Shown piece after piece: positions 16,158-25,513 of a stretch of 36,860 nt of DNA. The notes under the pieces were generated by a model, which was given only the letters and a program-made list of their open reading frames with translations, did not search any database and had not been told where the DNA came from. Origin of the DNA: Deltaproteobacteria bacterium (GTDB lineage: Bacteria > Desulfobacterota > Binatia > Binatales > Binataceae). The translations under genes were made by a program, and so were the position numbers. Positions within the stretch are counted from its first letter, which is position 1. Each line of letters begins with the position of its first letter. The stretch lies in NCBI GenBank assembly GCA_003135855.1, contig PNBD01000042.1, positions 20,638-57,497 of the forward strand, read 5' to 3'.

Positions 16158-19100
16158 ATGTGCGCTGCGGCCGGCTGCTATCGACTTGTTGCCGGAGACC
16201 CGTTCCGGCCCGAATCGCACGAGGTCTGGTTAGTGCCTGGTTTCTCATTGCGCAATCCTCACGCGGTAATTGTGGGTGCGCTACTCACGATCATTCTTGG
16301 CGTCGCCGCGTTTCTGACGATGCCCGTGGATGCCTTCCCGAAGTTGGACATCCCGGTTGCAGTGGTCGCCACCTTCTATCCCGGTATGCCGCCGCTCGAC
16401 ATCGAGGCCGACATCACCACCCGCTTTGAACGTTTCTTCACGCTCGGCAGCGATATCGATCACATGGAGTCACGGTCGCTGCCGGGGGTGAGCATCATCA
16501 AGGTGTTCTTCCAGCCGGGGGTGGATCTCAGCGCTGCAACCGCGACGCTTGGCAACCTCGCGATGGCGGATCTGCGCCATCTGCCGCCGGGAACCTTACC
16601 GCCGCTGATTCTTAAATCCGGCGCGTCGTCGTTGCCGGTCACGCTCGTGACGGTGTCTGGCAAAGGATTCAGCGAAGCGCAGCTGCGCGATCAGGCCCAG
16701 TACAACATCCGCAACTGGATCGCGACGGTACCGGGCACCTCGGTCCCTCCGCCATTTGGCGGCAAGTACCGGCAGATAATGGCCTACGTCAATCGCGACG
16801 CGCTGGAGGCGCGCGGACTCACCCTGATGGACGTGGTCCATTCGCTCGACGACGCCAACCTGATCATTCCCGCGGGCGACGCGAAAATCGGATCGACGGA
16901 TTACTTCGTTTACAGCAACAGCATGATCGAAGATCCGTCCGAGATTAATCAGGTGCCGATCAAGATAGGTCACGGCGAGGCACCGGTATTCGTCGGCGAT
17001 GTGGGTCACGTCGAGGATGCCGCGCAGATTCAACAGAACATCGTCCGCATCAATGGTCAGCGCTCCGTGTATATCCCGGTGATGAAACAGGGCAACGCCA
17101 ACACGATCGCGGTCGTGGATGGAGTCAAACAGGCGATCAAGCAGATCGCGGGCTTACCCGAAGGGATCAAGGTCAACGCGATCTTTGGTCAGGACTCATA
17201 CGTGCGCGCGGCGATCGAGAGCCTCGAGCATGAAGCAATCTCGGGCGCAGTGCTAGCTTCATTGATGATCCTGATTTTCCTCGGCAGCTTTCGCTCGACA
17301 GTCGCGATTTTCTTGTCAATTCCGCTGTCGATTCTCGCAGGCGCCTGCGGCCTCAGAATGAGCGGCTCGACGATCAATGTCATGACACTCGGCGGTTTCG
17401 CGCTGGCGATCGGGCGGCTGGTCGACGACTCGACGGTGGTGCTGGAAAACATCAACCGCCATCTCGCCGAGGGAAAAGCACCCGCAGAAGCTGCATGCGA
17501 TGGAGCCAATGAGGTTGCGCTGGCAGTACTCGCATCCACGATCACGACGATCATCGTTTTCTCGCCGGTGATGTTTCTGTTCGGAGTCGCGAAATCTCTG
17601 TTCAGCGCGTTGTCTTGGGCGGTCGTGCTTTCGATGCTCGCATCGTATGTGGTCGCGATGACTGTGATCCCGGTTTATTGTGCGCGGTTTCTCACCAATG
17701 AATCGGGACGGGAAGCGGAACAGGGCACGGGACGCGGCTTTTTGGCCGCATTCATTCGCAGTTACGACCGATTCGCGGAGCGCTATGAACGCGCGCTCGA
17801 ATGGTCGTTGGATCACAAGGGCACCGTAATCGGCGCTGCTTCGATTCTCTTTGTGGTAAGCATCGCGGCCTTCCCGTTGATTGGAACCGAGTTGTTTCCG
17901 AGAACCGATGCCGGGCAATTTGTCATCCAGTTTCGGGCGCCGCTGGGAACGCGCATTGAGCTGACCGAGAAGTTGGCCGAACGCCTGGAACAGTCGATTC
18001 GCGAAGTTATACCGCACGACGAACTTTCGACTGTCGTCTCGAACATCGGATTGGCGCCGGGATTTTCGTCGATCTACTCGTCGAACGCGGCGAGCGACTC
18101 GGGCTTCGTCATGGTTGCGCTCGCACCTGACCATCGGGTCTCGACGTGGAACTATGTCGCGAAACTCAAACAGCTTCTGCCGCGGCGAATACCCGAAATC
18201 CGCACCTTCTTTTCGTCGGGAAGCATCATCGATTCCGTCCTCAACTTCGGACTTGCGGCCCCAATCGACATTCAGTTGAGCGGTCGCCGTTATGCCGAGC
18301 TGTTCGATCTCTCGCGTAAGGTCGATGCGCGCGTGAATAACCTGCCGGAGGTGGCTGGCACCTTTGTCCCCGAGGAATCGAACTACCCGACACTTAGAAT
18401 CAACGTTGATCGAGTGAAGGCGGCGCGCTTGGGACTCACCCAGCGCGACGTGGTCACGAACGTAATTACCGCGCTCACCTCAAATCAGATGATCGCGCCG
18501 TCGATTTGGATCGATCCAAAATCCGGCAACGACTACTTTCTGACCGCGCAATACTCGGAAGATCAAATTGACTCACTCGATACCTTGCGCAATATCCCGG
18601 TGCGCAGTAGCGATGGCAACCATTCGCGCGCCGATGCGATGCTTTTGCGCGACGTCGCCACCATAGCCCGCGAGCAGCATCCGGCCGAGGCCGATCATTA
18701 CAACATCCAGCGCGTAGTCGATGTGCTCGTCGCTCCTGGCACCGACGACATGGGTGGTGCGCTCAAAGCCGTGCGAAAGGCGCTGGCCGGCCTCAAGTTA
18801 CCGTCCGGTGTAGGAATCGCGTTTCGCGGTTCGGTGGACTCGATGGAGCGATCGTTCTCGAGCTTTGGCTACGGACTGGCGATGGCGGTGGTGCTGCTAT
18901 ACCTCGTGATGGTCGCGCAGTTCCGCTCCTTCCTGGACCCCTTTATCATCATGTTCTCGGTGCCGATGGGAATGATCGGCGTTACCTGGACCCTGCTGCT
19001 CACCGGCACGACCCTTAACATCGAATCGTTCATGGGGATCATCGCAATGGTCGGGATCGTGGTGTCCAACGCGATCCTGCTGGTTGACTTCGCGAACCAA

Positions 19101-19361
19101 CGTTACCGGGCCGGCCAGGATTTGCGTCGCGCGATCGTAGAGTCGGCGCAGATCAGGATGCGCCCGATCCTGATGACGACGCTGGCAACAGTCGTCGGTT
19201 TGATGCCGATGGCGCTAAAGCTGGGCGCGGGCTCCGAGGCGTCCGCACCGCTCGCACGAGCCGCCGCCGGCGGCCTCGCGGTCTCGACTGCGCTCACGCT
19301 TTTCCTGGTGCCCGCGCTCTACGAAATTTTCTACGGCCGCACTTCAAAGGTAACGAAATGA
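16158..19361 (+). CDS. RND-family efflux permease (AcrB/MdtB-like, HAE1 type)
   Basis: The product has about 1067 residues with the full RND plan: TM1 (HAVIVGALLTIILGVAAFL), a large periplasmic porter loop, TM2-6 containing GGFALAIGRLVDDSTVVLEN with the paired Asp of TM4 (about residue 428 counted from 16137), a second periplasmic loop and TM8-12 ending in FLVPALYEIFYG. It pumps substrates across the inner membrane using the proton gradient, with the adaptor and TolC encoded next. The start is unclear. Family sequence begins at WLVPGFSLRNP, and the codon before W is GTC rather than a start. ATG 16158 is chosen; TTG 16137 is possible. Neither has a clear ribosome-binding site. Confidence 0.92.
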   Translation: MCAAAGCYRLVAGDPFRPESHEVWLVPGFSLRNPHAVIVGALLTIILGVAAFLTMPVDAFPKLDIPVAVVATFYPGMPPLDIEADITTRFERFFTLGSDIDHMESRSLPGVSIIKVFFQPGVDLSAATATLGNLAMADLRHLPPGTLPPLILKSGASSLPVTLVTVSGKGFSEAQLRDQAQYNIRNWIATVPGTSVPPPFGGKYRQIMAYVNRDALEARGLTLMDVVHSLDDANLIIPAGDAKIGSTDYFVYSNSMIEDPSEINQVPIKIGHGEAPVFVGDVGHVEDAAQIQQNIVRINGQRSVYIPVMKQGNANTIAVVDGVKQAIKQIAGLPEGIKVNAIFGQDSYVRAAIESLEHEAISGAVLASLMILIFLGSFRSTVAIFLSIPLSILAGACGLRMSGSTINVMTLGGFALAIGRLVDDSTVVLENINRHLAEGKAPAEAACDGANEVALAVLASTITTIIVFSPVMFLFGVAKSLFSALSWAVVLSMLASYVVAMTVIPVYCARFLTNESGREAEQGTGRGFLAAFIRSYDRFAERYERALEWSLDHKGTVIGAASILFVVSIAAFPLIGTELFPRTDAGQFVIQFRAPLGTRIELTEKLAERLEQSIREVIPHDELSTVVSNIGLAPGFSSIYSSNAASDSGFVMVALAPDHRVSTWNYVAKLKQLLPRRIPEIRTFFSSGSIIDSVLNFGLAAPIDIQLSGRRYAELFDLSRKVDARVNNLPEVAGTFVPEESNYPTLRINVDRVKAARLGLTQRDVVTNVITALTSNQMIAPSIWIDPKSGNDYFLTAQYSEDQIDSLDTLRNIPVRSSDGNHSRADAMLLRDVATIAREQHPAEADHYNIQRVVDVLVAPGTDDMGGALKAVRKALAGLKLPSGVGIAFRGSVDSMERSFSSFGYGLAMAVVLLYLVMVAQFRSFLDPFIIMFSVPMGMIGVTWTLLLTGTTLNIESFMGIIAMVGIVVSNAILLVDFANQRYRAGQDLRRAIVESAQIRMRPILMTTLATVVGLMPMALKLGAGSEASAPLARAAAGGLAVSTALTLFLVPALYEIFYGRTSKVTK

Positions 19362-20497
19362 AGAGTCCCATAGTTTTGGTGGCGGTCGTATGGGTCTCGC
19401 TTGTTCTGGTGGGTTGCTCGCATGCAAACGGCGATACTGCAACCGACCTGCGGCCGACCGTCACTGTGATTCGGCCGCAACGCGGCGACATGGTCCGTAC
19501 GATCACGCTGCCCGGCGACCTGGTCGGTCTTTATCAATCGACTCTCTACGCTAAGGTTACGGGCTACTTGAAAAGCATCTCAGTCGACAAGGGCGACTGG
19601 GTCAAGAAGGGTCAAATCCTGGCCGAGATCGAGGTGCCCGAACTTCAACAGCGCTTCGCGCGCGCAAAGGCGAACCTCGAAATACAGCGCCTAACATACG
19701 AGCGTCTCTCACAAGTATGGAAAAGCGATTCACGGCTGATCGCTCGCCAGGATGTCGACATCGCGCAGGGCAAGTACCTGGAATCGAAGGCTCAGTTAGA
19801 TGAGCTCGAAGCGATGATCTCCTACACAAAGATTGTCGCACCTTTTGACGGCGTCATCACCGGGCGCTTCGTCGATCCCGGCGCACTTATCAAGGCTGGT
19901 GGCGACCAAACCTCGACCGCTCCGGACGAGGGATCCGCTCAAGCCACGGGCGGCGTGTCGCCGGTCGTGAGTCTCGCGTTGATCGACACCATGCGCGCCT
20001 ATGTCTATGTACCGCAAGCCGAAGTCGGTTTCGTCAAGCGCGGGATGCCAGCCAGTCTCTCGCTGCAAGATCTGGCGGGACGGACATTCAATGGTCAAGT
20101 GACTCGCTTCGCGAATTCCCTGGATCTGGGGACCCGCACGATGCTGGCCGAGATCGATCTGCAAAACCACAACCATGATCTGTACCCGGGAATGTACGCG
20201 AACGTAACGATCGAATTGCAGCGGCATCGCGACGCCCTGAAGTTACCCGAGTCGGCCATCGGCGATTCGCCCGAGGGGCGATACGTGATGATCGCGGAAG
20301 GTGGCAAGCTAAGACGACAACGCATCAGCGTCGGAATCAGCAACGGCACCTATAGTGAAGTAACCAAAGGACTAGGCGGCGACGAAGAGGTTGTCGCAGC
20401 TCTGGACCCGTCACTGGTACAAGGCGAAGCGGTCAAAGCTGTGATCACAAACACCGAATCAAATGAGGGGACCGGCTATGCCCGAAGGACACAGTGA
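19358..20497 (+). CDS. RND efflux periplasmic adaptor (membrane fusion protein), lipoprotein
   Basis: The 379-residue adaptor has a lipoprotein signal (VVWVSLVLVGC, Cys at about residue 20), a biotinyl-lipoyl half (GYLKSISVDKGDWVKKGQIL), an alpha-hairpin (about residues 95-145) and the second lipoyl half (IVAPFDGVITGRFVDPGAL). The beta-barrel and membrane-proximal domains follow. It bridges the permease and the outer-membrane channel. ATGA overlap with the permease (19358-19361) implies translational coupling. It overlaps or nearly touches the channel gene downstream. Complete. Confidence 0.92.
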   Translation: MKSPIVLVAVVWVSLVLVGCSHANGDTATDLRPTVTVIRPQRGDMVRTITLPGDLVGLYQSTLYAKVTGYLKSISVDKGDWVKKGQILAEIEVPELQQRFARAKANLEIQRLTYERLSQVWKSDSRLIARQDVDIAQGKYLESKAQLDELEAMISYTKIVAPFDGVITGRFVDPGALIKAGGDQTSTAPDEGSAQATGGVSPVVSLALIDTMRAYVYVPQAEVGFVKRGMPASLSLQDLAGRTFNGQVTRFANSLDLGTRTMLAEIDLQNHNHDLYPGMYANVTIELQRHRDALKLPESAIGDSPEGRYVMIAEGGKLRRQRISVGISNGTYSEVTKGLGGDEEVVAALDPSLVQGEAVKAVITNTESNEGTGYARRTQ

Positions 20498-21899
20498 GTA
20501 CCCAAGGATGCATGTACTGAGTAGCCGGACTGCCTTAGTAATGGTTGGCATGGTGGCCGTGCTGGCCGTCCCGCGCGTCGCGACAGCTTTCGAAAACTTG
20601 CAGTCAGGCGAGAAGCTGACTCTAAATCACGCGATCGAGCTGACACTGCGTAACCATCCGCGCGGAATGGAAATGCGTTCGATCGCGGCCGCGGCTCACG
20701 AGCGAGTTGGTGAAGCCAACTCCGCGCTGCTGCCACAGGTGTACGGCGCCGCGGAATACCTGCGTTCTACCGACAACCCGATCGGCAACACTACTTATCT
20801 AAATCCCGGCTTCGTCCCTCGCATCACCGGAACGCTGCACGGCGGGACGCCCGAGGCGGGACAAAGCTTCTCGACTACAGACAATTTTCTTGGCGGCGTC
20901 GGCGTGCAGCAGTATCTCTTTGATTTCGGCCGCGTGCGCGGACGGATCGAGAAGCGCACAGCGGAAGCAGAGGCTGCGGCAGACGAGTCAAGGATGGCCG
21001 ACCTCGATCTGATTTACGAGGTGACCCAGCGCTACTTCGCGTTACTGGCGGCGGCACAAAAGGAAAAGGTATTCGAGAAGGCCGTTCAACAACGCACAGA
21101 ACAGCAGCATGCGGCACAGGTGAAAGCTGCTGCAGCACTTACATCCGGAATCGACGTCCTGACCGCGAAGGCGGCGCTCGCGCGTGCGCGAACCGACCTC
21201 CTCGAGGCGTCTAACGAGAAGGCTGTATCCAGGGTTGCTCTCGACAACTCGATGGCGGTGAGCCCGGACGCGCCGTCATACGAGGTCGTGGACGTTCTCA
21301 CCTACCAGCCGATCGCCGGAGATGTGCGCTCATACTTCCAGTCGGCTACGAAGTTACGCCCTGACCTCCAGACGCTGGAGGCCGAAGCACGTGCAGCGGG
21401 CGCGCAAATCGCCGAAGTGCGAAGCGACTTTTGGCCAACATTTCAGGCGGTCGCGGGCTATAGCGCGATGGGAACGGGGCTTCCGGCCGCGAACAACTTC
21501 AACGCGGGCATCGTGGTCACGTGGCCAATCTTCAACGGCTTTCTCACAGAGCACGAAGTTGCCGAAGCAAGAGCAAGGCGCGACGCCATCCGTTATTCGC
21601 TCGCCGATCTGGAACTTCGCATCTGGCTCGAAGTAAAGACAGCTTACCTCGAGCTCCAAACCGGGCTGCAAGCGATACGACAGGCTGAAGAAACCCTGGC
21701 AGCGTCGTCGGGTCAACTGGAACTCGCCGACAAGCGATACAACGCAGGTCTCGGCAACATCATCGAACTAACCGACGCCGAACGTTTCTACATCCAGGAC
21801 GACGCCGCGTACGTCGATGCGCTTTACGCCTATTCGGTGGCAAAGGCGAAGCTGGATCGCGCGACCGGCGCGTCATTAGCGCAGGCCGGCCAAAGGTGA
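20478..21899 (+). CDS. TolC-family outer membrane efflux protein
   Basis: The roughly 473-residue OEP-family protein contains a signal peptide (TALVMVGMVAVLAVPRVATA), the LTLNHAIELTLRNHP opening helix, and two repeats of long helices with coiled-coil composition (about 160-260 and 320-460) separated by barrel strands. It completes the permease-adaptor-channel set. ATG 20478 follows GAGGGG with suitable spacing; ATG 20463 and ATG 20508 (AAGGA just upstream) are alternatives, the last giving the neatest signal peptide. The gene overlaps the adaptor stop at 20495-20497. The order permease, adaptor, channel differs from the usual adaptor-first order. Confidence 0.9.
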   Translation: MPEGHSEYPRMHVLSSRTALVMVGMVAVLAVPRVATAFENLQSGEKLTLNHAIELTLRNHPRGMEMRSIAAAAHERVGEANSALLPQVYGAAEYLRSTDNPIGNTTYLNPGFVPRITGTLHGGTPEAGQSFSTTDNFLGGVGVQQYLFDFGRVRGRIEKRTAEAEAAADESRMADLDLIYEVTQRYFALLAAAQKEKVFEKAVQQRTEQQHAAQVKAAAALTSGIDVLTAKAALARARTDLLEASNEKAVSRVALDNSMAVSPDAPSYEVVDVLTYQPIAGDVRSYFQSATKLRPDLQTLEAEARAAGAQIAEVRSDFWPTFQAVAGYSAMGTGLPAANNFNAGIVVTWPIFNGFLTEHEVAEARARRDAIRYSLADLELRIWLEVKTAYLELQTGLQAIRQAEETLAASSGQLELADKRYNAGLGNIIELTDAERFYIQDDAAYVDALYAYSVAKAKLDRATGASLAQAGQR

Positions 21900-21954
21900 G
21901 TAACCGATATGACTATCAACCGAGGTCCGCCGCTCCGTCTAAGATACTGACTAG

Positions 21955-22122
21955 GACGTCGTTCAGCAATTGGCGAATGACAATTCATTTCGGCTTTACG
22001 CGTACCGCCAAACCCATGATCGAAGTTTTCAGGATGACAGGCGATCAAAGCTGGATCAATTACGTGAGGCGTTCATCAACCTGGTGGGCAAAGACAATTC
22101 CTATGATCACCTGGATGCATGA
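21955..22122 (+). pseudogene. C-terminal fragment of an unrecognised protein
   Basis: A frame of 55 codons, open from directly after a TAG to a TGA at 22120-22122, reads as ordinary protein: VVQQLANDNSFRLYAYRQTH, then KLDQLREAFINLVGKDNSY, ending DHLDA. It has no ATG start, and two stops (TAA and TAG) lie in frame just upstream. Competing frames over the same bases look less protein-like. I take it as the end of a small soluble helical protein whose front was lost. Its stop lies exactly where the hydrolase fragment on the other strand ends. Confidence 0.4.
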
Positions 22123-22193
22123 ATGACCGGCAGTCCAGTACCCCAGTCCTTGAAATGGATTCTTGTTCCGTCTTTGGTGGTGATAGTGTCCAT
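22107..22193 (-). pseudogene. N-terminal fragment of chloroperoxidase-like alpha/beta-hydrolase
   Basis: ATG 22193 is preceded by AAGGAG with 8-base spacing, a strong start. The first 24 codons, [20 protein letters not shown] and LPVI, are the typical beginning of non-haem chloroperoxidase-type alpha/beta-hydrolases (normally about 275 residues). Family sequence stops at about 22122, just before the oxyanion-hole HGWP motif. Four unrelated codons and a TGA follow. Only the ribosome-binding site and first strands survive. Confidence 0.7.
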
Positions 22194-22358
22194 ATGACTT
22201 TCTCCTTGTTACTAGCAGCCGAGTGTCACTCACCTGAGGTAGAGGCGCGAACTATAGGAATCAGTTCACCACGCTGATCACGAAGGTGTAATGGCCGCAC
22301 CAATCAGAAACAGGCATGCTAGCTGGCCTTGATCTAGCGATACGAAGTCGCGGTTTGA

Positions 22359-23480
22359 TCAGAGTTCATTGCCCGAACTACGCGCCGACTCGACGAGTGT
22401 TTGGTACTGAGGCTTGTAGAGATGCTGCCGGATGAATATTTCGATATCAGCCGGACGATCAGCGCGGGCCAGGTTGCGCTTGAAGATCACTTCCGCCACG
22501 CGCTGAGCGGCGTACAACTCCGTCTTTAGTATCTCCGACTGGGGAGGATAAATAAGCTCTACGTCCAACTCGGCCTTGGTCACTTGCTCCGCAACTGCGT
22601 GGGCGTCGGCGATGAACATCTCATCGGTGACTCGCTTTGCACCCGTCGCATAGACCGCCATTCCGATGGCCGGAAAGATGTACGCATTGTTTCCTTGTCC
22701 CGGCACCAGGGTCCGGTCACCCAAGCGCACGGGAGGAAATGGGCTCCCACTCGCAAAGACTGCACGGCCTTCCGACCAGCGATAAGCTTCCTCGGCGGTG
22801 CACTCCGAGCGCGAGGTCGGATTTGAGTAAGGGAAAATAATGGGGCGTTGGTTGATCCGAGCCATCGCCTCGATACCAGGCTGATTGAACGCCTTGGCGA
22901 CCGTGCTAACGCCGATGATCGCGGTTGGTTGAATCGATTCAATCGTGTCGACAAAATCTTTCAGCGGCGCGTGCTGATGTGCGTAAGGCTTCTGGAATTC
23001 AGCCAGATCATTGCGGGTTGACTCCAGCAAGCCGTGCACGTCGAACATCCAGGTTCGAGCGCGGGCCCGTTCGGGGCTGAGGCCATCGAACACGAGAGAT
23101 TCCGTCAGCAGGTTTGCGATGCCGATGCCGGCTGAACCCGCACCCAGGAACAGGAAAGTCTGTTTTGAAAGCTCTCCGCCGGTGATGCGAAGCGCTCCGA
23201 GAATTCCGGCAAGAGCGACTGCTGCGGTGCCTTGGATGTCGTCGTTGAAGCAGCAAATCCGGTCGCGGTAGCGAGCAAGCAGCCGGATAGCGTCGACCGC
23301 CGCCCAGTCCTCGAATTGGATGCAGCGGTTGGGGAACTCAGCTTGGACAGCGGTAATGAATTCCTCGGCAAACTCGTCCAACTGCGGAATTTGCGGACGC
23401 GTCTGGCGCAGGCCGAGGTAGAGCGGATCGCGCAGGAGCGTCTCATTGTTAGTGCCACAGTCGAGAAGGATGGGTAGCAC
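22359..23480 (-). pseudogene. NAD(P)-dependent malic enzyme, C-terminal two thirds
   Basis: The 373 codons match malic enzyme from LPILLDCGTNNETLL to the C-terminus: the metal-binding FEDWAA, the CFNDDIQGTA motif with paired Asp, the Rossmann FLGAGSAGIGIANLL, and ASGSPFPP. Malic enzymes of this type have about 540-570 residues. The missing front carries the catalytic Tyr and the Lys of the GMGIPIGK motif, so the remainder should be inactive although its frame is clean. GTG 23480 opens the frame but sits at the junction with the poxB stump, not behind a ribosome-binding site. Malic enzyme decarboxylates malate to pyruvate. Confidence 0.8.
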
Positions 23481-23504
23481 CTGAACAAGTCGACTGCTTT
23501 CACT

Positions 23505-24590
23505 GATGGATGGATCGGTTTGCGCCCGGCGTGACCCGCGGTGAGATCGTCCAGCTCTTTGCGCGCAGCGCGATAATGACGCAGCGCTTTGTCGAGGAAG
23601 GTGTGGTCACTCTTCTGTCGCAGGCGCGGAAGCAGCGCTGCGATCGTGCCTCTGAACGTCGCCGACCAAACCCATCGCCAGCGGCGCACGATTGCCGAGT
23701 TTTTCGCCGCGGATATCTACCTGCACGATCTTCGCGTCGGTCGGATAGAACTGCCTGTAAGGAAAGTCGGTGCCCAGCATCAGAAGGACATCGCAGCCAA
23801 GCATTGCGTAATAACCGGAAGAGAACCCAATCAGCCCGGTCATCCCAACGTCATAGGGATTGTCATACTCGACGTACTCCTTGCCGCGTAGCGCATGTAC
23901 CATCGGCGCCTTGAGCAGTTCGCCGAGTTTCAACAATTCGTCGTGAGCACCAGCGCAGCCGCTACCGCATAATAATGTGATCCGATTTGACTCGTTCAGC
24001 AGTTCCGCGAGGCGGTCGAGATCCCGATCGAATGGTCGGATCAGAGGCTGCACCGGTTTTTGATAGGTAGCAATGGCGCTCAGATGCTCGCCGGACTGGA
24101 GTGCCACGTCGCCGGACAGGACGATCACCGCAACTCCGCGGCGCGCGATCGCGGTAGTCATCGCAGTCTCCAACGCACGCGGCATCTGGGCGGGAGTCGA
24201 GACCAACTGACAGCAATAGCTGCAGTCTTTGAACAGAGATTCGGGATGGGTCTCCTGGAAATAGTCGGACCCGATCTCGCTGCTTGGAATTTGTGCCGCT
24301 ATTGCGAGAACCGGCACGGAGCTTCGATGGCAATCGAACAGCCCGTTGATCAGATGAAGGTTGCCGGGACCGCAACTTCCGGCGCAGACCGCAAGCTCGC
24401 CGGTAACGTGCGCATCGGCGCCCGCGGCGAAGGCCGCCACTTCCTCGTGGCGGACGTGGACCCATTCGATGGTATTCTGTCGGCGCATCGCGTCGGTGAT
24501 CCCGTTGAGCGAATCGCCGACTACTCCATAGATTCTCTTGACCCCCGCCGTGGCCAGAGTCTTAACGAGGCTTTCTGCGACTGTTGACAT
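23505..24590 (-). pseudogene. Pyruvate dehydrogenase (quinone)/PoxB-like ThDP enzyme, frameshifted and truncated
   Basis: From ATG 24590 (GAGGAG just upstream) the reading begins [20 protein letters not shown] and shows the ThDP-activating Glu in [20 protein letters not shown], then the central domain ([15 protein letters not shown]) to [10 protein letters not shown] one-base insertion near 23655 shifts the frame. Family sequence resumes as [20 protein letters not shown] and ends at GRKPIHPS (about 23505). The entire ThDP pyrophosphate-binding domain (about 200 residues) is absent and malic-enzyme sequence follows within 25 bases. Native PoxB oxidises pyruvate to acetate and CO2 at the membrane. 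It lies 32 bases behind sdhB. Confidence 0.82.
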
Positions 24591-24622
24591 AGTGCTCCTC
24601 CTACAACGTGCTGATGGCAGAC

Positions 24623-25405
24623 TCAGTGCGCGTCCTCGTGAGATGGATGTTGCTTGACGCCCGCAATAACCAATGGCTCGCGATAACGATGCCACGCTGA
24701 GCGAATCAGGTCGCGGTTCATCCTTCCGATGAACTCAAGCGGTATTTCTTTGGAGCACGCCGCTTCACACTCGCCATGGTTCGTGCAGCTGCCAAAGGTT
24801 TCGGCTGCCATCGCAGCCACCATGCCGACGGTTCGATTGTCGCGCTGAGGCTGACCTTGTGGAACGCGTTTAGATCGGTGAGTTTGGCGGAGGTGAAGAG
24901 CATGGCGGCTGCGTTCGGACAGGCGGCAACGCACGCGCCACAGCCGATGCAAGCGGCTGCGTCGAAGGCCGTATCCGCAGCTTCCTTTGCTACCATAATC
25001 GCGTTGGCATCGGGAGCGTTTCCCGTGGGCGCACTAATAAAGCCTCCCGCTTGAATAATTTGGTCGAACGCCGAGCGGTTAACTATCAGGTCTCGGATCA
25101 ACGGGAAGGCCTGAGCGCGCCACGGCCCCAGGGTGAGCGTGTCATCGTCCTTGAAAATGCGCATCGACAGTTGGCATACCGTCGTGCCCCGATGGCCGCC
25201 ATGTGCTACCCCGTTGATCAGGAAGCCGCATGAGCCGCAGATGCCCTCCCGGCAGTCGTGTTCAAAGGCGACGGGAGGCTCTCCCCCGGTTGAGAAGGTC
25301 CTCGTTGAGACTGTCGAGCATCTCTAGAAATGACATGTCCCTCGTCACATCTCTCACTTGGTAGTGACGAACTTCCCCATGGTGTCCGGATTTAGCTGCC
25401 GCCAT
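24623..25405 (-). pseudogene. sdhB: Succinate dehydrogenase/fumarate reductase iron-sulphur subunit with two frameshifts
   Basis: From ATG 25405 the reading MAAAKSGHHGEVRHYQVRDV, then [13 protein letters not shown] is a normal SdhB start. A run of five G on the coding strand (25283-25287) carries one extra base. The next frame holds the [2Fe-2S] motif [18 protein letters not shown] and the cluster motif [13 protein letters not shown] missing base near 24860 moves to a third frame with [20 protein letters not shown] and the end SHEDAH. All cluster cysteines are present and the total length (about 260 codons) is normal, so only two single-base indels separate it from an intact gene. This makes sequencing error a real alternative. 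No flavoprotein gene (sdhA) is adjacent. Confidence 0.82.
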
Positions 25406-25513
25406 ATTTTGAGCGTTAGATTCGTGGCAACATGGCTAGCCTGTTAGTCGTCAATGCCACAGAACGCTATGTTGCTTGTTAAGTCATGGCTTGCTCGAAG
25501 GTATAAGCGCGAC

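Noticed and set aside
17316..18134. Minus-strand frame of 272 codons opposite the RND permease
   Set aside because: The permease motifs are unambiguous; the antisense frame is Arg/Asp-rich with no recognisable domain.
22359..23480. Malic enzyme as a complete short gene
   Set aside because: The frame is clean but starts in the middle of a conserved segment and lacks the catalytic Tyr and Lys region, so it is treated as a relic.
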